Shown: positions 11,528 through 23,811 of the stretch, piece after piece
Layout: each line of letters opens with the position of its first letter
Position numbering within the stretch: the first letter of the stretch is position 1
Source: Camellia lanceoleosa
Taxonomy: Eukaryota > Streptophyta > Magnoliopsida > Ericales > Theaceae
DNA: 64,000 nt
Assembly: GCA_025200525.1 (NCBI GenBank)
Contig: CM045758.1
Span: forward strand, 1,054,001-1,118,000
Direction: 5' to 3'
Notes under the pieces: generated by a model
Databases searched by the model: none
Told to the model about the DNA's origin: nothing
What the model saw: the letters and a program-made list of their open reading frames with translations, nothing else
Program-made: the position numbers and the translations under genes

Positions 11528-13456
11528 CTTCATATCAAGCCCAATTCCAAACTCACAATATCTAAAACATGAATTAAACTTTCAAAATATAATCTCAAAA
11601 CTTGGGTTCATACATGGCTTGTCTAAAACACACAAACTCTTAATTAATCAAGAAAATATGATCAATTTTAAATCATTTACATCAAAACTCCTTTAATTTA
11701 CAAATTAAGCTCATCGTTCATAAACCCATAAATTTCCAAAGCTTAATTCTTATTTCATCAAAACATGAAATTAATTATTAGAAATCCATGATGCGTGTAC
11801 AATTAGAGTATTAAAACTTGTAGAATTTGTCCATACATGTAGAAATTAGACTCAATTCATGCATGATATTCCAAAATCAAACTCAAAATAATTAATTTCT
11901 AAATTAAATTTCATAAATTTGAACCTAACTCCATTGCATGGATCAAATCTTCAATACATCATTGTTGCATATAATTTATAAAACACAATTCAATAATAAT
12001 TCTCAAAATTAAACTCAAACTTAACAAATTTAAAGAATCAAAACTCATTTTCTTCAACCTAACTTGATTTTACATGCAAAACCCAATTTCTATCCATTTA
12101 TATAATTGATCTACAAATCTTCATTTTTAATCCTCTCAAAATCCATCTTGAATCAATTTATGTCTAGATTATTTAAACAACACTAGAAAGATGATGGAAT
12201 TTCTTACCTTAAGATGATTTTTCCACAATTTTTAACTTGAATTTTAGTATCCTACAAAACCCTCTTCTCCTTTGTTCTTCTTTCAATTCTCAAGCCTTGA
12301 GTTCTTTTTCTCTCTCTCTCTCGGCCTTTCTTTTCTTACAGCTCAATCTCTAAAGAATGAATTGAATAGGCTCCATTTCATACAATGTATATATAATGAG
12401 TACAAACACACAGCCTTCTCTTCACACCCACCAGATTTTCTCTACACACACACATATTTCTCTGCACACACATCCACATATATTCTCCAACTCTAAATCA
12501 TCTTATAATTTAATTTATGGTTAAGATTAATTTAATTAAATAACTCTTATTCTTAATAAACCTTGATTAACACATAATTAAATTAATCATAATTAATCAT
12601 AAATCCCACATAATTTAGTTTATCTAATTGACTTCTTTTAGAGCCCAATTAATTATATTAAGATTTATTATTCTGAATCAGATTTTTAATCAAACTTTCA
12701 AAATGCTCCAAATATTAAATTAAATTTATTTCCATCCTCAATTTTGGTTTCCTAAATCATTAAGGCCTTCAATTTCAGATTAAACTTCAAAATCTTCGCC
12801 AATAAATTACATACTCAATTGAATGTCTCATAAATAAATTTTATTCATAATAACCTTAATTTTCAATTTTCATAACTTAATTAACTCCAATTCGGACCCA
12901 ATTAATCAAATCTTAATTTTACAAATCTAAATCGAATATTTAATTAAACTCCCATACGGTCTGATATTCGAAATTAAAATAATTCAATTCACCAATTATA
13001 CTCTCTTGAGCCAAGTTTTCAATTTCTAATTCCAAATTAAATCCTTATTAAAATAAAATGCGAATCAGACTCCAAAATTCTCATAAATCCCAAATTACCT
13101 TAGAATAACAACCAATTAGAATCTAAATCTCCTTAATCAATTAAACATAAAATCACATACATAATGAAGTTGGCTTATTCTAAGGTTTATGCTAATTAAG
13201 CTCAATTAATTCATTACGAATCGTAATTTTGCCAAATTCACTATAGGCTTTAAAATCATGCTAAACAGATGTAAAGTCGATTTTGGTTTCGCACCTCTAA
13301 GGCCATAAATTCTCGGTTCAAAGCCCCAATTGCAATAGATTTTTCTACAGTTAACAGATATAAATTCGTAATCACATAATAACTCACATCATACAAATTC
13401 ATATCAAACACATAATCACATGCGTAATTAAGTATATTACAAGTCGGGTTATCACA

Positions 13457-13461
13457 TGTGG
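13457..13461. repeat. Target-site duplication TGTGG (right)
   Basis: Matches 5986-5990 across the solo LTR. Confidence 0.85.
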
Positions 13462-14526
13462 TGCCCATCAACCTAGTGTAAAAATGAGATGGTTGTTTCA
13501 AAGGCATTCCTATTATTGGCCAACTATCCTTAAAGATTGTATAGAGTATGCAAAGGGATGTAAGGCATGCTAGAAGCATGGCATGATAAGACATGTGCCA
13601 GTAACTGACTTGTATGCAGTTGTGAAGCCGTGGCCATTTAGAGGATGGGCAATGGATATGATAGGAAAAATATATCCACCATTTTCGAAACATCATTGTT
13701 TTATTCCAATGGTCACAGATTACTTCATTAAATGGGTCGAAGCTAAGCCTTATAAGGCTGTGGATTAGACTGAAGTTATTAGATTTATCAAAGAATTAAT
13801 CCATAGGTTTAGTATCCCACAGATCATAACTGTAGATAATGGGACTATATTTGATGGAAAGATGGTAAGATCTTTCGCAACAGAATTTGGAATTAGTCTT
13901 ATTAATTCCACCCCTTATTATGCACAAGCAAATGGTCAAGCTGAATCACCTAACAAATCCTTGAAAAAAGAAATACAAAGAGTTGTGGAAGACAATCCTA
14001 GGGATTGGCATAACTTGTTGTTAGATGTGTTATGGGCTTATAGGACTTCTCCAAGGTCAAGTACAAGAATCACTTCTTATGCCTTAGTATATGGACATGA
14101 TGCAGTGTTGCTTGTAGAAATTAATATTAAATCCTTGAGAGTAAAATGCCAAGACCAATTAACTATTGAGCAATATTATCACAGCATGTTCTTGGAGTTA
14201 GAAAATATAGATGAAGCTAGAGTTTTGGTATTAAATAATATTCTTTTCCAAAAGAAAATGGTAGTCAAAAGCTATAATAAGAAAGTTAAGCACATTAGTT
14301 TTGATAAAAGAGAATTGGTATGGAAGACAATACTGCCAATAGGAATTAAGAGCCATAAACTTGGAAAATGATCACCTAATTGGGAAGGACCATACCAAAT
14401 TTATAGAGTCCTGCCTGGGGGAGCCTATCATCTGAGAAATCTAAGTGGTTATGTGCATCCTAAGAAAATCAATCGCAGATATTTGAAGCCATATTATCCA
14501 ATTGTGCGGGAAACACAAGGAATGTA
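13462..14526 (+). pseudogene. Tat integrase, remaining zinc domain, core and C-terminus, broken
   Basis: Continues the frame interrupted at 5990. Visible are the second Cys pair (GCKAC), core blocks FRGWAMDMIGKI (Asp), IITVDNGTIFDG (Asp) and YYAQANGQAESPNKSLKK (Glu), and a C-terminal domain ending NWEGPYQIYRV then HPKKINRRYLKPYY. The DDE residues are present. In-frame stops after GCKAC, after KPYKAVD (13766-13768) and after SHKLGK (14369-14371) kill the gene. The terminal TAA is at 14524-14526. The longest open pieces are 13583-13768 and 13862-14371. Confidence 0.88.
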
Positions 14527-14900
14527 AGAAGTGCTAAGCAAGAGTAATAAAAGAAGTATTAAACACTTAGGAACATGTATAATAAGAAATTTTTATTTCA
14601 CAAAGATTTTAAGTACATGAAGTCATAAATTGGCCCAAAAATCGATACAATATTTTAGTTGTTCCCTTACAATTGACTCTCCACTCCTAAGAAATGGGAA
14701 CAACTATATAGCTGTAGCCATCTCTTACCTCATTTCACCTATTGGTGGTCTGCAATCTTTCAGCATTTTAATCCAAAGCCAGGTTGACTGCTGCTAGTTC
14801 CTCTTCCAATTGTGCTTTCCTCTGCAAAAGTTGGGTTTGAAGCTAAGAGGCATAGGAGTATTGTCCCTTTAACTAGAACACTTCAGCATGTATTTGGGAG
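14527..14900. other. Spacer between Tat pol and antisense ORF remnant
   Basis: No coding motif or repeat recognised. It separates the end of integrase from the region where the minus strand becomes coding-like. Confidence 0.4.
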
Positions 14901-17134
14901 ACAAACTATTTATCATTTAGTAGCTTCTCTTCTACAACCTTGGCCATGTGACAAATGTTGATGTAAAAATCAATGGTGGATGCTGCCTAGGATAAGTGGC
15001 TTGCGAAGGCCATGTTGCATTGCTCGAAGACTTTACAACATTTGAGGAAATTATTTTTGATAATAGGTTTTTGTAGGGCTTCAAATGGAATCCTTGAAAA
15101 TGATTTCAGCAAGTCCAAACAGGTGCCTAGGTCCACCTAAGGTAAAGAGGGCTCTCTAGCAGTGAAAAAGCTCTTAATAATCTCCAAAAGGGAGTTAGCA
15201 AGGATCAATGGCTCAGTCTCACTGATGGCTGCTTGAGCTGGTGAAGATATATGGAATAAGCTAGCTAATTGGGCCTCAAAGATGTCCATTTCTTCCTCTA
15301 ACATTAGTAGTACGAAGGAATCACTAGTCGAAGGAAGAGGTGGCAGCATAAGGATAGGAGAGGGAGTTGAGCATTCCCCAGCAATATCTATTGTCCTGGC
15401 TACCAGTAAGTCAAGAGAAGAGGGACTGGAGTTGGATGGTAGGGAGGAAACTGGTGAGCTTGAGCTACCAGTGTCGTCTTTGGAGTACTGGCTGCCACTA
15501 AAGAAGAAGCAACAACTAAGGCTTTCTCAGGAGATAGTGGGGTAGCCAAAACTCTAGGAGAAGTCTGTAGAGATGAAGCAATTGAGATCAAAGGCAGGTT
15601 CGAAGAATTGAAAAGGCTAGGAGAGAGGGAAGATGAAATGTTTGGCCTTAAGGAAAAAATGGAAGAAGAAAGTAGGGGGAGTGTAGAGCCAGAAAGTGGG
15701 AGCATAATTTGGAGGGGTTCTACACTCATTGGCGCTCCAAGGTTAGCCTTCCTTTTTCCTTTTAAAGCTTCTTTTAGTTCTGAGGAGGTCAAGAAATGTC
15801 CCTTATCCCCAATCAAGGTAGAAGAAGGCAGTGTCGAAGGAGGAGGGACTGAAATGGCTGCTGCTGCATTGCAAGAAATAGAAAGAAAATATTAAATCTA
15901 TGCTAAGTCTTGAAAAAGAAAATTGTCAAAAAGGATTGTGAGATTACCGGCTTTAGTGGTGGTAGTGGTAGTGATTGGAAAATTTGTCAGGAAGAGTATA
16001 ATGCTCATAGCTTTTACTCTTCTCATGAGCTTTCCTTTTTGTATCAGACAAGAATAAAGAACTTCTTCATTCAAAGATTTGTTGTTGCCTTCTTTTTTCC
16101 AATTTTTGGAAAACAATAATCTCTTTGGACTGCTCCTTCTCCACTGATTTGGCAGCTACCTCATGAGTGGGGTCCTTGGTGAGCTTAAAAGGAGAGAATG
16201 TATTCTTCTTCTTCTTTTTCAATAGTGTTTCCTCTTTTGCTTCTTCTTTCTCCTTTGAATGAGCCTCAGGTGCCTCATCTTCAGGGTCAAACAAAAGTTT
16301 TCTTTTCCTTTGGTGTTGCTTCTTGCCTTTGAGAATGTTCAAAGCCTGAGTCCTTTGAGGAGAGACCTCCTGTGAAACTCCTGCACCAAATATTGAAGCT
16401 ATAGTTAAACAGATAAAGCATCATAAAAGGAAAAAAGTAAAGGAGGCAAGGTGCACCTGTCTTCGAAGTAGCTCTGGTGACTTTGAGAGGAGAAGATGAG
16501 GCAGTAGGAGCAGAAATTGAAACAGTGGGAGCAATAGAGGAGCTAATGATGATCCCAGTCTCCTTAGGCTTGGCTTGAGAGGGCATATCTAGCCCTACCA
16601 GCAGATCCTTGGGGGAAATGGCCAAGTACACCTCCATATTGGTTGACCACCAATTTTGATATCTCTTTAGTGCATTGCCTTATGGAATGAAGGGAGAAAA
16701 TTCAAATTCGATCAAGTCTTGTATCAGCTTGGAGGTTGCTTCATCCAGCCTAGTTTTTGGCACTTTCAGCTCTGCGGTTGCAAGATTTGGATTAGAGAGG
16801 CTACAGAGGGGGACATGAATTCCTTGAGTAAGCCCAAATTACCTAGCAAATTGGAAAGGGCAGTAGGCTTCAGATATGCATTTGTAGGCTCGAGGATTCA
16901 AGGTATTAACAAAAAGCTCCCTTGGGATTAGAATGGAGGCCTACATATCTTTGTGTTGAGGTTTAGAGCAGGTCCTATTAGCCAAAAAGGTTCTCAGCCA
17001 TGCTGGCCCTGTGTTGGCTGCGAAGGGACAGAAGAAGGTGAAAAGAAGGGAAACTAGGAGTTGATAAAAAAATGAAAAGCAGAAGGCAAAATTGGAGGGG
17101 TAAAGGGAGACTTTGGCAAACTTCACTCCATAAG
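14900..17134 (-). pseudogene. Antisense plant-mobile-domain ORF, C-terminal part, broken
   Basis: Read on the minus strand (right to left) this continues the gene starting at 21473, after the LTR insertion. It shows YGVKFAKVSLYPSNFA near 17120, then RYQNWWSTNMEVYLAI near 16620, the WW-containing segment common at the end of plant mobile domains, then a Ser/Thr-rich and Lys/Glu-rich tail with a KKKKK basic run (about 16200) and KGKRKAN (about 15755). Stops and frameshifts occur throughout. Plant mobile domain proteins are often carried by transposons; function is unproven. The low-coordinate end is approximate. Confidence 0.55.
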
Positions 17135-18619
17135 TGGTCAGAAGCTTCGCCTTCAAAGCTCAGAATAAGCTCTACAGTTCGGACTCCTGCGGTTCTCAAT
17201 CTAATTTCATAGGTGCAATGTGAAATTGATAAACACCAAAGAGTCCAAACTGACAAATCTTTTGAAAAATCGATTTTGAATCAAATTGCGAAAAATGGAC
17301 TGTTTTGCCAGATACAGAGTCGCCACCTAAATATTTTATTTTGGGGAAATTTAGGAAACCCATGACTCGTGCCAAAAGCCACGTGTCCGTCATCACCAAG
17401 ATTGTCTCAGCTCGGGAACTTAGGTATGAGGGGGGAAGGTCATGAATACATTTAAGCACGCCCACTTGCCCAATCAAAGATCAGCCTCTACTAATCATGA
17501 TATGATTTTTATCAATATTATATACTCTTGTTCCGGTTTATTAAGCTAGAATTTACTATGTGATGTGCACACACACAAGGTATAGACTAGTTTGCCCAAA
17601 TTGGAATAGTTCAATTTCATGTTTGTTTTTTGAAAAGGATTTGATTTTGCCACTTAACAAAGTGGGCTTAAAGTTTTGTGAATTTGCCACTTGACAAAGT
17701 GGGCTTAAACATATATTCATTGAATCATTCCAATTCAAGCAATAAGCCTTCATTCACAGGCACTCAAGCAGTTTAACAAGTAAGCACTTAGCCTCATGAT
17801 AAGCATGCTAGACATGGTGGTCACTCACACTCATGCAAGTATGCTAAAGTACTAAAAACTCACCTAGTACTCCAAACTAAGATAAAACAAAAGAGTTAGA
17901 AAAATATGCATGATATCTAACTATACAAGATGGCTAATGCGACACATGCAATAATGCAACCAATAGGCTCGACTACTAATATGGCATACGAGGCAATTTG
18001 ATAACATGCGGTTAAACATGTATTCAAAGAATATATTTAAACAACAATGCAGTTAGAATGATGTGCCGAGCCCCGGTGCATGCAATATGCTAATTAAAAC
18101 GTAATGTCCCTAATCTAACCATCAAAAGCTGGTAAATAAAAGGGAGAAAGACGTGGGGTTGGAAGACATATACATTATTACAACATTGCGCTCTCACGAA
18201 AGGGAGTCCGAATGAACTAACTAGCTAACTAATTAACCTAAGCTAATTATTACAAACCAAATGAAGAATTAACTACCCTAAGCTAATTAGTTAAGTACAA
18301 CAATTAAATAATTTAACTAAGCTAAGCTAACTAAATATTTACAACACAAACTAATTTACTTAATCAATCTAAACTAGATTAAATAAGTACAAAACAAACT
18401 AATTAGCTACAATTAATTAAGTACAACAAATAAATGACTAATTGCTAATGTAACTAATTAACTAGTCCCAGGAAGCTAGGGAGGCTCATGCATGCTCGGT
18501 TTCTACCCAAAGAACATCCACTGTGTGCCTCTGAAAGCCTCTGTTGCACAACCTTTGCATTGATTTTCCACTTCTGGACCAACTATGTTCTGTCTCAGAA
18601 GGACACTATTAAATTTGCA

Positions 18620-18725
18620 CTGGTGGCCGACAGAGGGCTGGTCGGCCACTGTTGATGGTCGGTCAATCACTGATGATAGCCAGTTGGCTACTGATGATGG
18701 CCTGTCAGCCACTGCTAACTGGACT
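18620..18725. repeat. TCGGCCAC / TGATGG minisatellite in LTR copy A
   Basis: Five or so imperfect units of the type GGTCGGCCACTGnTGATG. Copy B has a related array at 29693-29752. Confidence 0.65.
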
Positions 18726-20249
18726 TCTTTGCTGCAACGAAAAGCAAACAGAGTAGGACAGTGTATTTCTTAAGGGTTGTTTATACAGTGTATCCCTCAT
18801 TATCATCAAAACATCTCAAATGAGTGATACACTTAGCTCTTAAACCATCAATCAAGCAATTTCATTGCATGATGGCCAAAAAACTAAGATGTATAAGTTC
18901 AATAAATGCACAAATAAGACCAAAAGCCTTCACCCTATCATGCATGATCCAGGGCAATGGTGACCTTGGAAACTTGGCATATTTCATCACTTTGAGTATG
19001 AAATGTCCCAATTTTCTTTGTGTTCAATTAACGTCCGATTGAACGCACCGAAACACAATCAAATTCTTATATTGCACCATTTTAGTTGCAACTTTTTAGT
19101 TACTCATTTTAGATTACCAACCATTCCTTAACCAATTAAGTCCATTAGTGAATCAAATCCTCTAAAGAGAAGGAAGTGTCAAACAAGGGTTGGTTTAAGG
19201 CAAGAGAGAGGTGTCATGCCGTTGGTAATGAACCCCCAAAAGAGGATTAAACCATTAAGCATGGACCTCAATCTCAAGCTTACACAATCCCAAGGTTGAA
19301 ACAACCCTCAAAGCACATGAAAAAGTCAAGAGATGAGGGACGTTGTACAGATTAATAGTGCTAAAGTTAAGTGAGAAAAGCACTAAAACAATGCAATCAA
19401 TTCAAACAAGTGGTGTCTAAAGGCCTAAAACACCAAGCTTGTGAGTACACTACAAGCATGCAATATAAGACTCAAATGACTTAACTAACCCAAAACAGAG
19501 TTAAAACAGTCCAAAATAAAGGTTAAAACATGCTGGAATTAAGCTACAAATGGTTAGAAAAATAAGCTAACACATAGAGCTAACTAAGCTAGCAAACAAA
19601 GTACAAGGAGGGCAGGCTAATCCCTCCAAATTTGGACTTCAAAACATGATTTTCACCACTGAAATTGCTTTGAAATTCAGTATTTAAAAGCCCAAAAAAA
19701 AGATGGTTTGAAAGTGGGAAACAAAGGTGAAAAAGCCTTACAAATAAGGAATAAAGAAGGGTAAACAATCCCCTAACCTTTAAATGGCCTCTAACCACCA
19801 ATTTTAGCCCACAAAAATAGAGTTTTTATAGTCCAAAAACAGCCCAAAAACAGTGGGAAAAAGATAGAAAAACAAGTGTGCAAAGCAAGGTAAAAGGGCA
19901 AGTGTTATACCTCTTGAAGTAAAGATCAATTTTAGGCAACAATTCAAGCCAAAACCACCTTGTAGAGCTCCAAGAAGGCCCCAAGGAACCCCAGCTCAAA
20001 GATGAACAACTTTGGCTAAGGAGGTATAGGCAAAATTGTAGTGTATATAGGCTAATATGCACAAATTTGTAAGAGAGAGAGAGAGAGAGAGATTTTTGTT
20101 CCAAAAATTCTAACCTTCAAAAATGAGGGAGGGGACCCCCTATATATAGAAAACATGAATTCCATACAAGGAGATCCAGCCCTACATATGGGTGTAGATG
20201 CATGCAGCTGTGCAAACAACTAGCACAACTGGCATAAAATATCTGCAAA

Positions 20250-20335
20250 ACACACTGGTGGCTGTCGGCCACTACTGGTAGCCGACAACCAGGAGACATG
20301 GCCGACAGCCCATGGTGGTGGGCGATAGGTCACCA
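20250..20335. repeat. TGGCCGACAG minisatellite in LTR copy A
   Basis: Repeats of TGGCnGACAGCC-like units close to the LTR 5' end (minus sense). The corresponding array in copy B (31563-31675) is longer. Confidence 0.65.
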
Positions 20336-20514
20336 GAAGGTTCAGGCTTGAAACACCAAGGTTTTGGTCCAAAAACAAGGCGACAGGGGTGCAAGGCTCA
20401 AAGCTGTGGCATTCCGCTGAGGACTTCGAGCACTTGGCGAGCAAACAGACTCATCAATGGGTGCGCATGCAAGGACATCCAAGTTGTAAGGGCCTTCAAA
20501 AATGGGGTGTCTCA

Positions 20515-21473
20515 AAGGATGTGGCCTCAAGCGCTAGGAATTTTAAACATTTGGAGTGTAAGTCTGTGAAGTATGCAAAGAGCCAGAGTTTGAGTACCCA
20601 GAATGGGCCTCCTTGGTTAATATCCATGGGCCTCTCACAGAATTGGAAATAAACTCTATAGATATGACTCAAGACATAAGAAGCCAAGGCTATCTTCTTC
20701 TTCGAAGCAAGAGCCTTGGCAAGAGAGGCAAACTCAGGCATAATCTTTTGAGAAGAGGTACAGAATAGAAATTTGCAATGCCAGTATAGAAAAAAAGAAA
20801 AGAACTCTCGATCTATTACAGGGCCTCTCCTTTTTGTTTTCAAAGCTCACAAAATCACTAAAGGAAGAGTTCAAAGGAGGAATAGAGAAGGGGATCTTAA
20901 GGTCAGGATAGTCTGGACCAAAAGGGGTACCAACGGGTGATAACCCTAAAAGATGGCACATATCAAGGACAGTGGGGGCCATCATGCCACACCAAAATTG
21001 GAAAAAATTGAAAGATAGATTCCAAAAACAAAGTGCAGCAGGTTTGAGAAAAGGTTCTTCAGGAATAGAAAACCTAGCTAGTTGAAGGGCGTTAAGAAGA
21101 TGGAGTTCTTGGAGGTCCCACGTCCTGGCAGGAACAACTCAGTCATACCATTCCTCCCATTCTGGCCTCAATGTGGGCCAGCAGTGATGAGGCCAATTCA
21201 TCCTCCAGCTTCCCAACCGAGGCCCCCTTTGTAGAGGAGACATTGATCCTCTAAACGAGGGAATAGAGCAGGAAGCTGAGCAGGGGCTTCTTTAAAGATA
21301 GGTCCAAGGATGAACTCCCCTTGAGCATGGTGATGGGAAATGAAGATACATCCATCAATGACACTTCGTTCACCAGCTTTTTATTTGTCACACTCTTCAT
21401 TGATACACCTCTTCAAAGCCACAGATGGGCTTACACACTCGACAACCAATACTTTTGAGGAAGAAGAAACCAT
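20515..21473 (-). pseudogene. Antisense plant mobile domain (PMD) ORF, N-terminal part, broken
   Basis: Minus-strand coding remnant inside the Tat element. A plausible start is ATG at 21473 (MVSSSSKVLVVE). Further on it reads MMAPTVLDMCHLLGLSPVG near 20985-20930, the signature GxMAPTLLD-AxLxGLSPxG block of the plant mobile domain, then FYWHCKFLFCTSS-like, SLAKALASKKKIALASYVL and GGPFWVLKLWLFAYF, all in family order. At least two frame changes and several stops lie between these blocks, so no intact protein remains. It continues after the LTR at 17134. Antisense ORFs between pol and the 3' LTR are a known trait of Tat-group elements. Confidence 0.78.
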
Positions 21474-22303
21474 TAATGAACGGTTGAAAGGAGGGTGATG
21501 AAAGTAAGTATGAGAGGGGTAAAAAGTTGCAGTTAGGAGCAATAGGAAGTGAAAGGGAAATTTTGGACAAGTAAATAGGTAAAGAGCGCGAGAAGATGGG
21601 GTTTTTAAACCTTTCTGTCCAAAATTACCCATTTAATATGATGGGTTAGATAGGCCGAAGTTTTGACCCATGTGTGATTAAGGCTTTTATTTTAGAACTC
21701 CTAAAAACACAAGAAAGAGAGCCACAGTATGGGGACATCTTACGAAAGAGAGTAACACATTTCAAATACTCAGATTGGCTTCAAGAACATGTAGTTGGCT
21801 TCAAAGCCAGTTTTATACCTTAGACTCAAGTATAGCTGGGGTTTGTTTACTTTGAAGGGTTTGAGGGTATTCTCTTGGGCTTTCCACAAAAGAAAATTTC
21901 CTTCGAAGAAGTTTTTGTAGTGTTCTGTGATTTGAATATGGTTCTTTCCTGGTCTTTTGGCATAAATAAGCACTATGAAGCCAGTACTTGGTCAAGCAAT
22001 GTGGGAATTTCAATGACCAAAGTATTTGCCCATACATGAAAATACTTTCTTGAACTTTCTACTAAATAAATCCCTTCGAAAACAAATATTGTCATTTTGC
22101 AGAAGAAATTCCATGCTTTGAAGACACTTAAGCTAGGCTTCGAGGCAAAATTGGTTAATTCAAAGTTGTCATTTGCATAGATTATGTGAACAAAGTAAGA
22201 AATAAAGTCATATTAACCATACAATTAGAATATGAAAATCAAATCAAACGAATTGGAATATGAAAACCCAACTTTATTGATAGAACATTTACATTGGGAA
22301 AAC
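21474..22303. other. Spacer between two antisense ORF remnants
   Basis: AT-rich, no family motif on either strand. It could hold the promoter or leader of the mobile-domain ORF, but no element is certain. Confidence 0.35.
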
Positions 22304-23478
22304 TTACTTGGTTACATTCTCAATTTCATAAAAATATGCAATAGACAAAGTTACAAAATCGTGAAACTTTGTCCAGCAAAATTCAATAAATACATATTCC
22401 TTTTCTAGCATTTCTTCTATCCTATCAAATTTTGGTTTATCTAATTGATGATCCCTTATTTGGAAGAAGAGTTGCTGAGCCTTCATTTCAAACTCTGTTT
22501 GCTTAAGAGCTCTCTCTACTTCATCCATCTCCCCCCTCTCGTGCATATTACCCATATTGATATCTTCTTCATTGGTATCTTCTCCATACTCTGAGTCATG
22601 ATTCTTGAAGTCTTCATACTCTTCAGGAAGATTCTCTACCTCATACTAAGTTTGAATACGAGTAGTAAAGATCTCCTCCAAGGACTTACTACTGGCAGAA
22701 ACGTGTTATGCCAGTTGAGCAGGAGAGGGAGTTGATCCAGGAAAGTATGAAGCTTTGCCTGGGCCACAGGGTTGAGGATGTGGCTTCAAGAGACAATGTC
22801 ACAAGCCCATAAAAGATTCTTGTGAGGAATGCCGTCTTGAAGGACCTCAAAGGATAAGTGAGATAAAGCGGCAAGCAAAGTCTGGGCTTTGTATTGCTGA
22901 TAAGCAGTTGGAGGAACTGGAACCTAGTAGAGAGCAAAATGCTGGTTTTCGAAGAGGGTGAGCTTTAATGCCTCAATCCAATTAGGGTTGGGAGACAGGA
23001 AAGGAGCAGTTGGGTCCCCTCCAAGTGAAGGTGGAAACTGGGCCTCATTCACACACTCTAGCTAATCAGAGAAACAAAGTTTTGCTTTCTTGGCTAAGAG
23101 TGAGGGGTTGATTCCCAACGCTTCAATAGGGTGTGGGGTATTTCGCACTATTCTGGTTGGCAAGATAGAGGTATACCATGCTGAAAGCAAATTGTCTTCA
23201 AGGCAGCGAAGACGGTCGAAAGGGACATATGGGTACACTACAGAGCTGCGTATAGAAGAATGAATGGCAGAGGGGTCATCAAATTCAGGAAATCTATGAT
23301 GGATTCGCTCCCTTGTTTAAGGTTGAGTGGGTGTAAGCCAAGCATCCCAGCCAGTATTTCCAAAAGAAGATAAAGTTGCTTCATTCCATATAGAGAGGTT
23401 TTGAGCGGATAAAGAGCTTCCAAGATCCATTTGTGCAAATGCTTGGTCTAGAGGTTCATATGGTGCAAAGGCTTCCAT
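22304..23478 (-). pseudogene. Second antisense ORF of Tat element, unidentified
   Basis: The minus strand reads coherently from ATG at 23478 (MEAFAPYEPLDQAFAQMDL) through GWDAWLTPTQP, YPYVPFDRLRCLEDN, ILPTRIVRNTPHPIEALG, then PPSLGGDPTAPFLSPNPN, and ends with an acidic and charged segment (EEYEDFKNHDSEYGE, then KFDRIEEMLEKEYVF) at a stop near 22304. Several single-base stops interrupt it. Amino-acid composition and continuity over about 390 codons argue for a former gene, possibly with a helical C-terminus. I do not recognise the family. It lies just inside the 3' LTR. Confidence 0.5.
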
Positions 23479-23796
23479 AACTTGTATAAATAGGGGCGGA
23501 TAAATGTGGCCAATAAATGCATGAAGGTTCTATCGAGGTCGATCATCATTGTTCAATACCTCCTCATATGCTCGATCAATGTAAGAGAGGGCTTGATTGG
23601 CCGTTGGAAAGGTATCAATCCCTTCGTATACACAGATAGTGGAGGAAATGTTCAAGTGTGAGGGAGAATTTAATAAAGTTCAGTGCTTCATTTTGAAGAA
23701 AACGATTATATTTCTACGATGAACAAAGTCCATTCACGTCCTAGGACGTGGACAAAATGCACTGATCCACTAATATCACTGAGTATTGGGTATATT

Positions 23797-23811
23797 AGTG
23801 TCGGGGGATAA
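23797..23811 (+). promoter_or_regulatory. Polypurine tract of Tat element
   Basis: GTGTCGGGGGATAA immediately before the LTR start TGTTGGC; G-rich tract typical of this group. Confidence 0.75.

Larger units (their letters stand above)
5991..13456 (-). mobile_element. Solo LTR of a gypsy element (reverse), interrupted by a chromovirus fragment
   Basis: On the plus strand it begins TGTCACGACC at 5991 and ends GTTATCACA at 13456, flanked by perfect 5-bp target duplications TGTGG at 5986-5990 and 13457-13461. Its start matches the start of the LTR at 40815 (CACGACC-AAACCCGCCC) and the reverse complement of the end of the LTR at 43899, so all three belong to one family; this copy is antisense. 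It is split by the chromovirus fragment at about 7441-11527, leaving roughly 3.4 kb of LTR. It lies inside the Tat integrase codons. Confidence 0.85.
17135..20514 (-). mobile_element. Large gypsy LTR (copy A), reverse orientation
   Basis: Aligns along its length with the LTR at 28159-31872: shared blocks include CTACAGTTCGGACTCCTG near the left end, GGTAAGTAAAAGGGAGAAA-like sequence, CTAAGCTAATTA-rich tracts (18230-18460), GGCCGAC-type minisatellites and the terminus GGGGTGTCTCA (GGGGGTGTCTACA in copy B). A reverse-strand TATA (CCTATATATAG, about 20140) lies at the same place as in copy B. It splits the antisense mobile-domain ORF. No convincing target duplication; ends are approximate. No internal gag or pol, so it is a solo LTR. 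Confidence 0.7.

Noticed and set aside
15282..15895. Plus-strand Glu/Ser-rich frames as a gene
   Set aside because: They are opposite the Ser/Lys-rich tail of the antisense mobile-domain ORF and lack any motif.
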